A stretch of DNA of 24,901 nt from DASVDE01 sp036381235 (lineage in GTDB: Bacteria; Actinomycetota; Thermoleophilia; Solirubrobacterales; 70-9), in assembly GCA_036381235.1 (NCBI GenBank), contig DASVDE010000024.1, positions 1-24,901 on the forward strand, given 5' to 3'. The notes beneath the pieces are model-generated. The model saw only the letters and a program-made list of their open reading frames with translations. It did not search any database and was not told where the DNA came from. Positions 1 through 6,014 of this stretch are shown piece by piece (within the stretch, counting starts at the first letter, position 1; each line of letters starts with the position of its first letter). Both the position numbers and the translations under genes were made by a program.

Positions 1-491
1 TAGGGCCGGCCCACGCAGATCGCCGTCGCCAGGGCGGCCAGCGGCAGCCTGGCGGTGGGGGCGATCCGCCCCATCGCGGTCGCCGCGGCCGCCGAAGACG
101 TGGCGTGCGCCGAGGGGAAGGAGAGCTTGCTCGGCGCGCGCGCCAGCGGTGGATGCTCGGTGATCACCGGCCGCTGCCTTCCCACCGACTTCTTGACGGC
201 GAAGTTGAGCACGATCGCCGCAGGCGCCACCAGCGACCCGGCGAGCCAGCGAACGCGCCGCTCGCGATCGGTCGCGGCGCCCGCGGCACCGATCGCCATC
301 CAGATCGCCCCGTACTCACCGGCCAGCCCCAGGGCCCGCATCGGCGCCTCGATCGCCGGGGCGTGGCCCTTGGTCCGCAGCTGGCGGAGCAGGGCCTGGT
401 CGAGCGCGCCGAGGACAGCCGCGGGCGTGCTCGCGCGGCTCAGCCAGATCGCGCGGCGGCTGCGCTTCTCCCGTCTCAGGCGTCCGATCAT
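1..491 (-). CDS. PAP2-family membrane phosphatase (3' part outside window)
   Basis: Reading the minus strand from the ATG at 491 gives 163 codons open to the window edge; the C-terminus is missing. The PAP2 (type 2 phosphatidic acid phosphatase / undecaprenyl pyrophosphatase) signature is clear: K100 followed by six residues and R107-P108 (motif 1), then P126-S-A-H129 (motif 2, with Ala for the usual Gly). The last visible residues, VGRP, sit where the third motif (S-R-x3-G-x-H) would begin. Hydrophobic stretches at about 60-73 and 84-98 fit membrane helices. PAP2 enzymes remove phosphate from lipid phosphates at the membrane. The gene lies 39 bases after the stop of the phospholipase D gene, in the same direction, with the lipid kinase gene further upstream, so it is probably the third gene of a lipid-phosphate operon. 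No Shine-Dalgarno is seen; the in-frame stop at 531-533 leaves ATG 491 as the first usable start. The exact substrate cannot be told. Confidence 0.85.
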   Translation of the reverse strand, partial: MIGRLRREKRSRRAIWLSRASTPAAVLGALDQALLRQLRTKGHAPAIEAPMRALGLAGEYGAIWMAIGAAGAATDRERRVRWLAGSLVAPAAIVLNFAVKKSVGRQRPVITEHPPLARAPSKLSFPSAHATSSAAAATAMGRIAPTARLPLAALATAICVGRP

Positions 492-530
492 CGCGCGGGA
501 GGATAGGCAGGAGGCGTCGGCGGCGACGGC

Positions 531-1853
531 TCAGAGCTCGCGGCGGGCGAGCTTCGTCACGCCCTCGGCAAGGCGCTGCCGGGACGGCCGCCGCCGCCAG
601 CGCCCGGGGGTGAACTCCTCCGAGTGCTCGACGTCGTCCTCGAAGCTCTGCCCGATGGTTGCCGCGAACTCCTCGCTCCAGACCCCCAGCGTCACCTCGT
701 CGTGGAGCTGGAAGGAGCGGTTGTCGAAGTTGACCGTGCCCACCGTCGTCCAGTGCCCATCGACGCTCAGCGTCTTCGCGTGGAACATCGTGGGCTGATA
801 CTCGAAGACCTTCACTCCGCCGTCGAGCAGGCGCTCGTAGGCGGCCCGGCCCGCCGTCCGAACCAGCGACTTGTCGATGTGCGGGCCGGGAACCACGACC
901 CTCACCCGCACACCGCGCTCGGCGGCGTCGCAGAGCGCCTCAATGAAGGCGGGGCGGGGCACGAAGTAGGCGGCGGCGAGGTCGAGGCTGCGCCGGGCGG
1001 AGGCGATGCCGAGGTAGTAGATCGCCTCGGCGTTGGTGTCGCCCACGCCCGCGTTGGAGCGGACCGCCTGGACCGGGACGCCGCCCTCGATCGGCTCGAG
1101 CTCGGGCAGGAAGCCGTCGCCGGCCAGCACCTCGCCCGTGGCCTCCAGCCAATGCTCGGCAAAGGCCCCGAGCAGCCCGCGGACCACCGGGCCGCGAACG
1201 CGCAGATGTGTGTCCCGCCATTCGTCAGGGCCGCCGGCATTGCCTTCCCACTCTCGGGCGATGCCGACGCCGCCGGTCATACCGAGCCGGCCGTCGGCGA
1301 CCAGGACCCGGCGGTGAGTGCGATTGGTGAGCCGCCGCAGCGCGTAGGCCTTCGGAGGTCGGAACCGGACCACGGTCGCCCCCGCCCGCCCCATGCGGTC
1401 GAGCAGGTCGGATTCCATCTTCAGCGCCCCCACTGCGTCGAGCAGGACCTTGCACTGGACGCCGGCCTCGGCCCGCTCGCAGACCGCCGCCGCCACCTGC
1501 TCGGCGATCTCGCCGGTCCAGTAGACGTAGGTCTCCAGGCAGAGCGTCCGCTCGGCCGCCCGGATCGTCTCCAGCAGCGCCGGAAAGATCTCATCGCCGT
1601 TGATCAGGGCCTCGGCGCTGCTGCCCTCGCTGATGGGGAACCCGGTGATCGCCTCGGCGGCGCGCATGTGGCCGGGCTCGCCGACATCGAGCTCCTCGAT
1701 CAGCTCGTAGCCGAACGCCTCCTCCCGTCGGTGGCGCAGGCTGTCGCTGGCGTACCAGGCGATGCCGCCGGCGAGGATCGCCGCCGGCCCGGCCCAGGTC
1801 CGCGGGTCGCGCAGCGGCGGCGGCCGCTCCTCACGGCTGCCCGGCCTCCTCAT
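531..1853 (-). CDS. Cardiolipin-synthase-like phospholipase D family protein
   Basis: The 440-residue protein has one N-terminal hydrophobic segment (about 20-36) and two PLD domains. Domain 2 has a complete HKD motif: H358, K360, D365, followed by GTVNFDNRSF. Domain 1 has H180, R182 and D187 followed by GMTGG, so the lysine is replaced by arginine. Bacterial cardiolipin synthases of this layout join two phosphatidylglycerols, or PG and PE, at the membrane; the length and the NFDNRSF segment fit that family. The start is ATG 1853, chosen because it overlaps the stop of the upstream lipid kinase gene (ATGA, 1850-1853), which implies translational coupling; an open frame continues upstream to 2201 but only as a shadow of the kinase gene. 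The PAP2 gene follows after 39 bases. The domain-1 change may alter or limit catalysis, so cardiolipin synthase activity itself is inference. Confidence 0.88.
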   Translation of the reverse strand: MRRPGSREERPPPLRDPRTWAGPAAILAGGIAWYASDSLRHRREEAFGYELIEELDVGEPGHMRAAEAITGFPISEGSSAEALINGDEIFPALLETIRAAERTLCLETYVYWTGEIAEQVAAAVCERAEAGVQCKVLLDAVGALKMESDLLDRMGRAGATVVRFRPPKAYALRRLTNRTHRRVLVADGRLGMTGGVGIAREWEGNAGGPDEWRDTHLRVRGPVVRGLLGAFAEHWLEATGEVLAGDGFLPELEPIEGGVPVQAVRSNAGVGDTNAEAIYYLGIASARRSLDLAAAYFVPRPAFIEALCDAAERGVRVRVVVPGPHIDKSLVRTAGRAAYERLLDGGVKVFEYQPTMFHAKTLSVDGHWTTVGTVNFDNRSFQLHDEVTLGVWSEEFAATIGQSFEDDVEHSEEFTPGRWRRRPSRQRLAEGVTKLARREL

Positions 1854-2698
1854 CCGACCACCAGCTGGAAGGCCCTGGGCTCGATCCGCAGGCCGGCGGG
1901 GCCGCTCTCGACCACCTCGCCGTCGACGTTGAGCTCGGTTCCCGCGGGCAGCTCCAAATCGACGCTGCGGCACTCGTGCGCGATCACCCCGGCCTGCCGG
2001 GCCACCGTACCGCGCCGCAGGCCGTAGGCGCGCAGAAGCAGGGCGGCGCGCGATCCGGCCGGGACGACGACGAGGCGAAGCCGGCGGTCCTCCGGCCCGC
2101 CGCCCACGGAGGAGCCGGCGCCGAAGGCGCCCGAGCAGCCGACCGTCACCTGCCAGGCGGAGCCGCCGAAGACGGGGCTGCCGTCGCAGGCGACGGCGCA
2201 TTCGACCGGCCGGGCCCTCAGCCCCGCCCAGACGGCCCCGACCATGTAGGCGAGCGGGCCGAGCCGGCCCTTGAGCCCGGCGGCGCGGCGCGCCGCCGCG
2301 GGGGGCAGGCCGGCACTGACCACGTTGACGAAGGGACGCTCGTCGAGCCAGCCGAGGTCGATCGCGCGGGTGCGCTCGCCCTCGAGGGCAAGGCGGACGC
2401 CCGCCGCCGGGTCGTCCGGCAGTTCCGTCGCGGCGGCGAAGTCGTTGGCGGTCCCGACCGGGATCACGGCGACCGGGATACCCGCCCGGCCGGCCGCCGA
2501 AGCCGCCGGGGCTATCGAGCCGTCGCCGCCCGCGATCACCAGCCGGTCGCAGCCGCTCCGCGCCGCCTCGGCGGCCCGATCGGGTGGGAAGGCCCGCAGC
2601 CGGGGCGAGCCCTCGCGCAGGCGCGCCTCAACCTCCTCGGCCCCGCCGCTGCCCGAGCCGGTGTTCGCGACGAGGGCGATGCGATCGATCGCGGGCAA
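1850..2698 (-). CDS. Diacylglycerol kinase-like lipid kinase (DagK/YegS/BmrU family)
   Basis: The 282-residue protein carries the lipid kinase catalytic domain signature: N-terminal VANTGSGSGG nucleotide-binding loop (about 10-19), GGDGS at 57-61 and GTANDFA at 82-88, plus the C-terminal VDGE segment typical of the DAGK/YegS fold. Members phosphorylate diacylglycerol or related lipids with ATP on the inner face of the membrane. Length is usual for the family (about 290-300). The start is TTG at 2698: an in-frame stop lies four codons upstream, and no other start precedes the nucleotide-binding loop. A TAGCCT box stands six bases before the TTG, suggesting a leaderless transcript. It overlaps the downstream phospholipase D gene by four bases and is divergent, by 17 bases, from the BtrH-like gene. 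With the PLD and PAP2 genes it makes a small phospholipid-remodelling operon; the exact lipid substrate is not shown. Confidence 0.9.
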   Translation of the reverse strand: MPAIDRIALVANTGSGSGGAEEVEARLREGSPRLRAFPPDRAAEAARSGCDRLVIAGGDGSIAPAASAAGRAGIPVAVIPVGTANDFAAATELPDDPAAGVRLALEGERTRAIDLGWLDERPFVNVVSAGLPPAAARRAAGLKGRLGPLAYMVGAVWAGLRARPVECAVACDGSPVFGGSAWQVTVGCSGAFGAGSSVGGGPEDRRLRLVVVPAGSRAALLLRAYGLRRGTVARQAGVIAHECRSVDLELPAGTELNVDGEVVESGPAGLRIEPRAFQLVVG

Positions 2699-2704
2699 GC
2701 TGCA

Positions 2705-2710
2705 AGGCTA
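2705..2710 (-). promoter_or_regulatory. Candidate -10 box (TAGCCT) of a leaderless lipid kinase transcript
   Basis: On the minus strand TAGCCT matches the actinobacterial TANNNT -10 pattern and lies exactly six bases before the TTG start at 2698. The same arrangement precedes three other operon-head genes in this window. No -35 match is evident, so this rests on position and pattern alone. Confidence 0.35.
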
Positions 2711-2715
2711 ACGGG

Positions 2716-3699
2716 ATGGCCCTCACCGGAGCAGAGCCCACCATGGTGCCCGGGTACCGCCACCTGCCCGGCCACCACTGCGGCTCGACCGCCCTGCGCA
2801 ACCTGCTCGCCTTCCACGGAGTCGAGATCAGCGAGGAGATGGCCTTCGGGCTCGGCGCCGGCGCCTGCTTCTACTACGTGACGATCGAGGACGCCTCGCC
2901 CACCCGGTGGTTCAACGGGCGCACCGCGCGTCTGGAGGAGAACTTCGACCAGCTGACCGGCGCCGCGCTGCGGATGCGGACCTTCGAGCAGGGGGACGAG
3001 GAGGCCTGGGAGGCGGCGCGCTCGGAGGTCGACGCCCACCGCCCCGCCCTGCTGCTGACAGACCTCTTCCACCTGGACCACTACGGCAACTCGGCGCACT
3101 TCCCAGGCCACGCGGTCGTCCTGGCCGGCTACGACGACGATGTGGCGTACCTCTCCGACACCGGCTTCGAGGAGCTGCAGACGACGCGGCTCGAGAGCCT
3201 CGCGCGCGCCCGCCACGGCAGCCACCCCGCGTACCCGCTGGCGGGACACATGTTCACGGTGGCGGCCGAGATCGACCCGCAGCGGCTGCGCGCGGCGATA
3301 CCGGCGGCGATCGAGCGGGCCGCGCGGGCGATGCTCGAGCCCGACCTCCCCGGCTTCTCGGGGCTGGGCGCGGTCGAGCGGCTGGCCGAGGAGGCGGGAT
3401 CGTGGCCGGAGGCGGCCGCCGACTGGCGCTGGTGCGCGCGCTTCGGCTACCAGGTGATCGAGCGCCGCGGCACCGGCGGCGGCGCCTTCCGCCTCATGTA
3501 CTCGCGCTTCCTGGAGGAGGCGGGCCGCCCTGAGGCGCCGCTTGCCGCCGAGGCCGCCGCTCGCTGGACCGAGCTGGCGACAGCCTTCCACGCCGCCAGC
3601 GAGAGCGATGAGCCCGGCCCGGCCCTTTGGCGCGCGGTCGACTCCGCCGCCCGCCTGACCGCGGAGGCCGAAGAGCGTCTCTGGACCGCCCTCGCTTGA
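2716..3699 (+). CDS. BtrH-like protein (butirosin biosynthesis protein H N-terminal domain)
   Basis: The 327-residue protein opens with GYRHLPGHHCGSTALRNLL (13-31), the Cys-containing segment of the BtrH N-terminal domain family, followed by SEEMAFGLGAG and a later HFPGHAVVLAGYDD segment with H132, then YLSDT with D148. The Cys22/His132/Asp148 set resembles a papain- or C39-like triad; family members such as BtrH move an acyl group from a carrier protein onto an amine in butirosin biosynthesis. The C-terminal half (about 170-327) is alpha-helical looking and matches the DUF4872-type companion region. No antibiotic cluster, acyl carrier protein or peptide precursor surrounds it, so a role in secondary metabolism is not supported here. 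The start is ATG 2716 with AAGG eight bases upstream; Met10 (2743) is a possible alternative. The gene is divergent from the lipid kinase and convergent with the methyltransferase. Confidence 0.75.
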   Translation: MALTGAEPTMVPGYRHLPGHHCGSTALRNLLAFHGVEISEEMAFGLGAGACFYYVTIEDASPTRWFNGRTARLEENFDQLTGAALRMRTFEQGDEEAWEAARSEVDAHRPALLLTDLFHLDHYGNSAHFPGHAVVLAGYDDDVAYLSDTGFEELQTTRLESLARARHGSHPAYPLAGHMFTVAAEIDPQRLRAAIPAAIERAARAMLEPDLPGFSGLGAVERLAEEAGSWPEAAADWRWCARFGYQVIERRGTGGGAFRLMYSRFLEEAGRPEAPLAAEAAARWTELATAFHAASESDEPGPALWRAVDSAARLTAEAEERLWTALA

Positions 3700-3701
3700 C
3701 G

Positions 3702-3726
3702 CGACGGGCGCCGCGGGCCCGCGTCG
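3702..3726. terminator. Possible hairpin between convergent genes
   Basis: CGACG at 3702-3706 can pair with CGTCG at 3722-3726, and the space between holds a 12-base GC palindrome (CGCGGGCCCGCG, 3712-3723). It fills the 28-base gap between the stops of the BtrH-like and methyltransferase genes. There is no T-tract, and GC-rich palindromes occur easily in this genome, so the call is weak. Confidence 0.25.
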
Positions 3727-3727
3727 A

Positions 3728-4366
3728 TCAGCCGCGCTGCGGCGAGAGGCGGGCGAAGTAGGCGAGAGGGTTGCCGGAGCGGTGCTCGTAGGCGAGGCCG
3801 GCCTCGGCAGCCTCGCGCTTGAGGCTGGAGAGCGTCGTGAAGTGGGGGTCGCCGAACAACTCCCCGACGACAAGGCGGCCGGTCGGCCTCAGGACCCGGC
3901 GAATCTCGCGCAGAGCCGCGGCGCGGTCGGGAATCTCACCGAGCACCGCGGTGAGGACGACGGCGTCGACCGAAGCGTCCTCGTACGGCAGCGAGGTGGC
4001 ATCGCCCTGGGTCGCGACGAGATTCGACAAGCCGCGCTCGGCAGCGCGGCGCAGCGTGTGATCGAGGAAGTCCTGCTGGAGGTCGAAGATCTCGACCCTC
4101 CCGCCGCCGGAGTCGCCCTCATCGCCACCGGCCACCCACTCGGCCATCTCGAGGGTGTAATAGCCCGTTCCCGGCCCGATCTCCAGGATCCTCTCTCCGG
4201 GCAAGGGGCGGAGCACCTCACGCAGGCGGTCCCGGGTGATGATCGGGTGCGGCACCTCGACCCAGAAGCGCTGGCCATAGGGACATGCCGACGGATTCTT
4301 GCGCCACCACAGGGCTGCTCCCAGCGTCGCCAGAGCGGCAACGCCGATGAGCTTTCGACCGGGCAT
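3728..4366 (-). CDS. Class I SAM-dependent methyltransferase, membrane-anchored
   Basis: The 212-residue protein starts with a short basic stretch and one hydrophobic segment (about 6-20), then a Rossmann methyltransferase domain: motif I LEIGPGTGY (61-69), an acidic FDLQQ end of strand 2, GDATSLPYED (motif for adenine binding), and a VVLTAVLGEIPDRAAALREI segment typical of UbiE/Methyltransf_11 enzymes. It would transfer a methyl group from SAM to a small molecule or lipid; the membrane anchor hints at a lipid or quinone-like substrate, which is inference. The start is ATG 4366: it shares one base with the stop of the upstream 73-residue gene (TGATG), a strong coupling signal. An upstream open frame to 4660 is a shadow of the neighbouring genes. 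It is the last gene of the four-gene unit that starts at 5823. Confidence 0.85.
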   Translation of the reverse strand: MPGRKLIGVAALATLGAALWWRKNPSACPYGQRFWVEVPHPIITRDRLREVLRPLPGERILEIGPGTGYYTLEMAEWVAGGDEGDSGGGRVEIFDLQQDFLDHTLRRAAERGLSNLVATQGDATSLPYEDASVDAVVLTAVLGEIPDRAAALREIRRVLRPTGRLVVGELFGDPHFTTLSSLKREAAEAGLAYEHRSGNPLAYFARLSPQRG

Positions 4367-4587
4367 CAGCCGCTGAGGCCGAAGCCGACTCGCTGGTCGC
4401 CGGAATCGATCCTCAGGAAGGAGACCTTGCCGAGGTAGATGGCGAGAACGCCGTCCTCGGTGTGGACGTCGTGCCAACCGCCCTTCTCGACCGCCTTGCG
4501 GAGGTCCTTCAGCTCTTCCTCGGTGAGGCGGACGGAGACGACCTGCCCCCCCTCGAAGCCGATCTCGACTCGCTGTGCCTCGGCCAT
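4366..4587 (-). CDS. Small hypothetical protein, 73 residues
   Basis: I do not recognise this protein. It is 73 residues long, charged, without a signal peptide or membrane segment, and reads as strand-helix-strand: VEIGFEGGQVVSVRL, then a helical LTEEELKDLRKAVEKG, then WHDVHTEDGVLAIYLGKVSFLRIDS. This layout suggests a small compact beta-rich cytosolic domain. It is almost certainly a real gene, because its start shares one base with the stop of the methylmalonyl-CoA epimerase gene (TGATG at 4587) and its stop shares one base with the start of the methyltransferase gene (TGATG at 4366). Such a double junction forces co-translation with both neighbours. Function unknown; a regulatory or stabilising partner of either neighbour is only a guess. 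Confidence 0.7.
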   Translation of the reverse strand: MAEAQRVEIGFEGGQVVSVRLTEEELKDLRKAVEKGGWHDVHTEDGVLAIYLGKVSFLRIDSGDQRVGFGLSG

Positions 4588-4997
4588 CAGTGTCCTTTCG
4601 CGGGTTCGACGATCTCGGTAAGCACGCCGCCGATGCTGCGTGGGTGCAGGAAGGCGACACGGCTGTCGCAGATTCCGATCCGCGGCTTGGCGTCGATCAG
4701 CTCGATGCCGGCGGCGGCGAGGCGCGGCAGGGTCGCGTCGATGTCCTCGACGGCATAGGCGACGTGGTGCAGGCCGGGGCCCTTGCGGGCAAGGAACTTG
4801 CCGACCGCCGTGTCCGGGCCGAGCGGCGCCAGCAGCTCGACGTGCCCCTCACCGACGTCGAGCAGAACGGCCTCGACGCCCTGGGACTCCACCGTCTCGC
4901 GGTGGGCGAGGACCATCTCGAAGCGCTCTTCGTAGAGCGCGATCGCGCCGTCGAGATCTTCGACGGCGACTCCGATGTGGTCGATCCGGCTAAACAT
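4587..4997 (-). CDS. mce: Methylmalonyl-CoA epimerase
   Basis: The 136-residue protein is a two-module vicinal-oxygen-chelate fold: module 1 opens with RIDHIGVAVEDLDGAIALYE (4-23) and module 2 with GLHHVAYAVEDIDATL (75-90). Likely metal ligands are H7, E54 (HVELL), H77 or H78, and E128 (LTEIVEP), the expected places for methylmalonyl-CoA epimerases. The enzyme interconverts (R)- and (S)-methylmalonyl-CoA in propionyl-CoA metabolism. Segments such as GVLTEIVEP and FLHPRSIGGVL support the epimerase over a general glyoxalase. Start ATG 4997 lies inside the end of the upstream DUF1385 gene (8-base overlap), and the stop overlaps the next start. Mutase and propionyl-CoA carboxylase genes are not in the window. 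Confidence 0.9.
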   Translation of the reverse strand: MFSRIDHIGVAVEDLDGAIALYEERFEMVLAHRETVESQGVEAVLLDVGEGHVELLAPLGPDTAVGKFLARKGPGLHHVAYAVEDIDATLPRLAAAGIELIDAKPRIGICDSRVAFLHPRSIGGVLTEIVEPAKGH

Positions 4998-5823
4998 CGT
5001 TTCGCCCGCGTCCGCCGCGGGCGGGCGCAGTGTATGCCTCCTCGACGCGGAGGATCTCGGCGAGGGCGGTGACGCCGACCTCGAGCTGCTCGGGGGTGGG
5101 CTCCTTGGTCGCGAGGTGTCGCTGGATCTCCCTCCCCGGAGTGTGGAAAGCCTCGGCCAAGGGGGTGCCGTGGTGACGGTCGCTCCAAGCGAACATCTCC
5201 ACCGCGATCGAAGCGCCGCCGAGGCCAACGCCTGCCCGAGCCATCGGCCCGGGTCGATCGACCAGGCGCTCCAGCAGCACGGTGCCGCCGGCGGAGAGCA
5301 GCATCATCGGCGCGATCAGGTTCGACCCGCAGCGGTCGTGCTCTTTGGGCACCGTGGCCGGATCCTCGACGCCCTGCTCATAGGCGGCGATCGCCTTGTG
5401 CTCGACCCCGTGGTAAGCGGCGAGATCGCGATCCAGGAGAGCGACCACGGCGGGCACGGCGCCGATCGCCTGCACCAAGCCCTCGCGCAGCGCCGAGCCC
5501 TTCATGCGCTTGCGCAACACCCCGCTGGCGACCAGCGTGACGCCGATCGCCGCCAGCACCCGCCCATCTTCGAAAGGCAGCCTCGCTGCCGGCAGGCGCC
5601 GCCGAACGAGGGGCAGCACCGCGACCGCCTCGATCAGTTTCAGCGGCCCGCGCAGGCCGGGGACCCGGGCCGCCAGCCGCGGCGCCAACTCGGGTTTGCG
5701 CTCGGAGGCAATCTGAATCGCTCCATCGCGGTCACGCACAGCGGCGGCCCAGTGCGTCGGCCCGTGAATCAGCAGGCCGTTGCGCAACGCCATGCCGCCA
5801 AGTCGCAGAGGCTCGGTGCTCAT
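4990..5823 (-). CDS. DUF1385 (YqhQ-family) membrane protein
   Basis: The 277-residue protein matches the DUF1385/YqhQ family: N-terminal LRLGGMALRNGLLIHGP, a central YHGVEHKAIAAYE (about 156-168) followed by HDRCGSNLIAPMMLLSAGGTVLL, which are the family's conserved segments, and hydrophobic stretches around 85-105, 115-130 and 190-225. The role is unknown in any organism I can name with certainty; conserved His, Glu and Cys residues facing a membrane hint at metal handling, which is speculation. Start ATG 5823 has TAAGGT six bases upstream on the minus strand, suggesting a leaderless transcript. It heads the unit DUF1385, mce, 73-residue protein, methyltransferase, and overlaps mce by eight bases. 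Two strong hairpins lie upstream (5848-5940). Confidence 0.85.
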   Translation of the reverse strand: MSTEPLRLGGMALRNGLLIHGPTHWAAAVRDRDGAIQIASERKPELAPRLAARVPGLRGPLKLIEAVAVLPLVRRRLPAARLPFEDGRVLAAIGVTLVASGVLRKRMKGSALREGLVQAIGAVPAVVALLDRDLAAYHGVEHKAIAAYEQGVEDPATVPKEHDRCGSNLIAPMMLLSAGGTVLLERLVDRPGPMARAGVGLGGASIAVEMFAWSDRHHGTPLAEAFHTPGREIQRHLATKEPTPEQLEVGVTALAEILRVEEAYTAPARGGRGRNDV

Positions 5824-5829
5824 CCCATC

Positions 5830-5835
5830 ACCTTA
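5830..5835 (-). promoter_or_regulatory. Candidate -10 box (TAAGGT) for the DUF1385-mce unit
   Basis: TAAGGT on the minus strand matches TANNNT and ends six bases before ATG 5823, the same spacing as before three other operon-head genes here. It suggests transcription starting at or next to the start codon. No clear -35 is visible. Confidence 0.4.
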
Positions 5836-5847
5836 GAGGCCCCGAAC

Positions 5848-5884
5848 ATTCGAAGACCGCGCTGTCCCGGCGCGGTCTTCGAAT
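5848..5884. repeat. 14-bp perfect inverted repeat (hairpin 1)
   Basis: ATTCGAAGACCGCG at 5848-5861 is exactly inverted at 5871-5884, with a nine-base loop. It lies after the rarA stop and before the DUF1385 start, both on the minus strand, so it could end the rarA transcript, although no T-tract follows on the minus strand. Confidence 0.75.
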
Positions 5885-5905
5885 CCCTGTTTCTCCCTGT
5901 AGATC

Positions 5906-5940
5906 CCGGCCGGAGGCCCCCAGTCCAGGCCTCCGGCCGG
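5906..5940. repeat. 13-bp perfect inverted repeat (hairpin 2)
   Basis: CCGGCCGGAGGCC at 5906-5918 is exactly inverted at 5928-5940, again with a nine-base loop, 21 bases from hairpin 1. It is the first structure a transcript leaving rarA would meet. A T-less terminator pair is the simplest reading. The rest of the 191-base gap (5824-6014) shows nothing else I can name. Confidence 0.75.
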
Positions 5941-6014
5941 TGTATCGGCTCTCCCTGGCTTAGCTTGGAAAGCCGCCCTTGAAACACCCGTTACTTTCAG
6001 AAGTTGCGCCGCAG

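Noticed and set aside
55..798. Long plus-strand open frames at 55-798 and 105-506
   Set aside because: They lie antisense to the PAP2 and PLD genes, whose motifs are unmistakable; their translations are Arg/Ala/Ser-rich without any domain, as expected of shadows in GC-rich DNA.
5842..5856. LexA/SOS-box-like CGAACATTCGAAG near DUF1385
   Set aside because: Only one half-site (CGAAC) fits an actinobacterial SOS box; the second half is wrong and the sequence is explained by the 14-bp hairpin.
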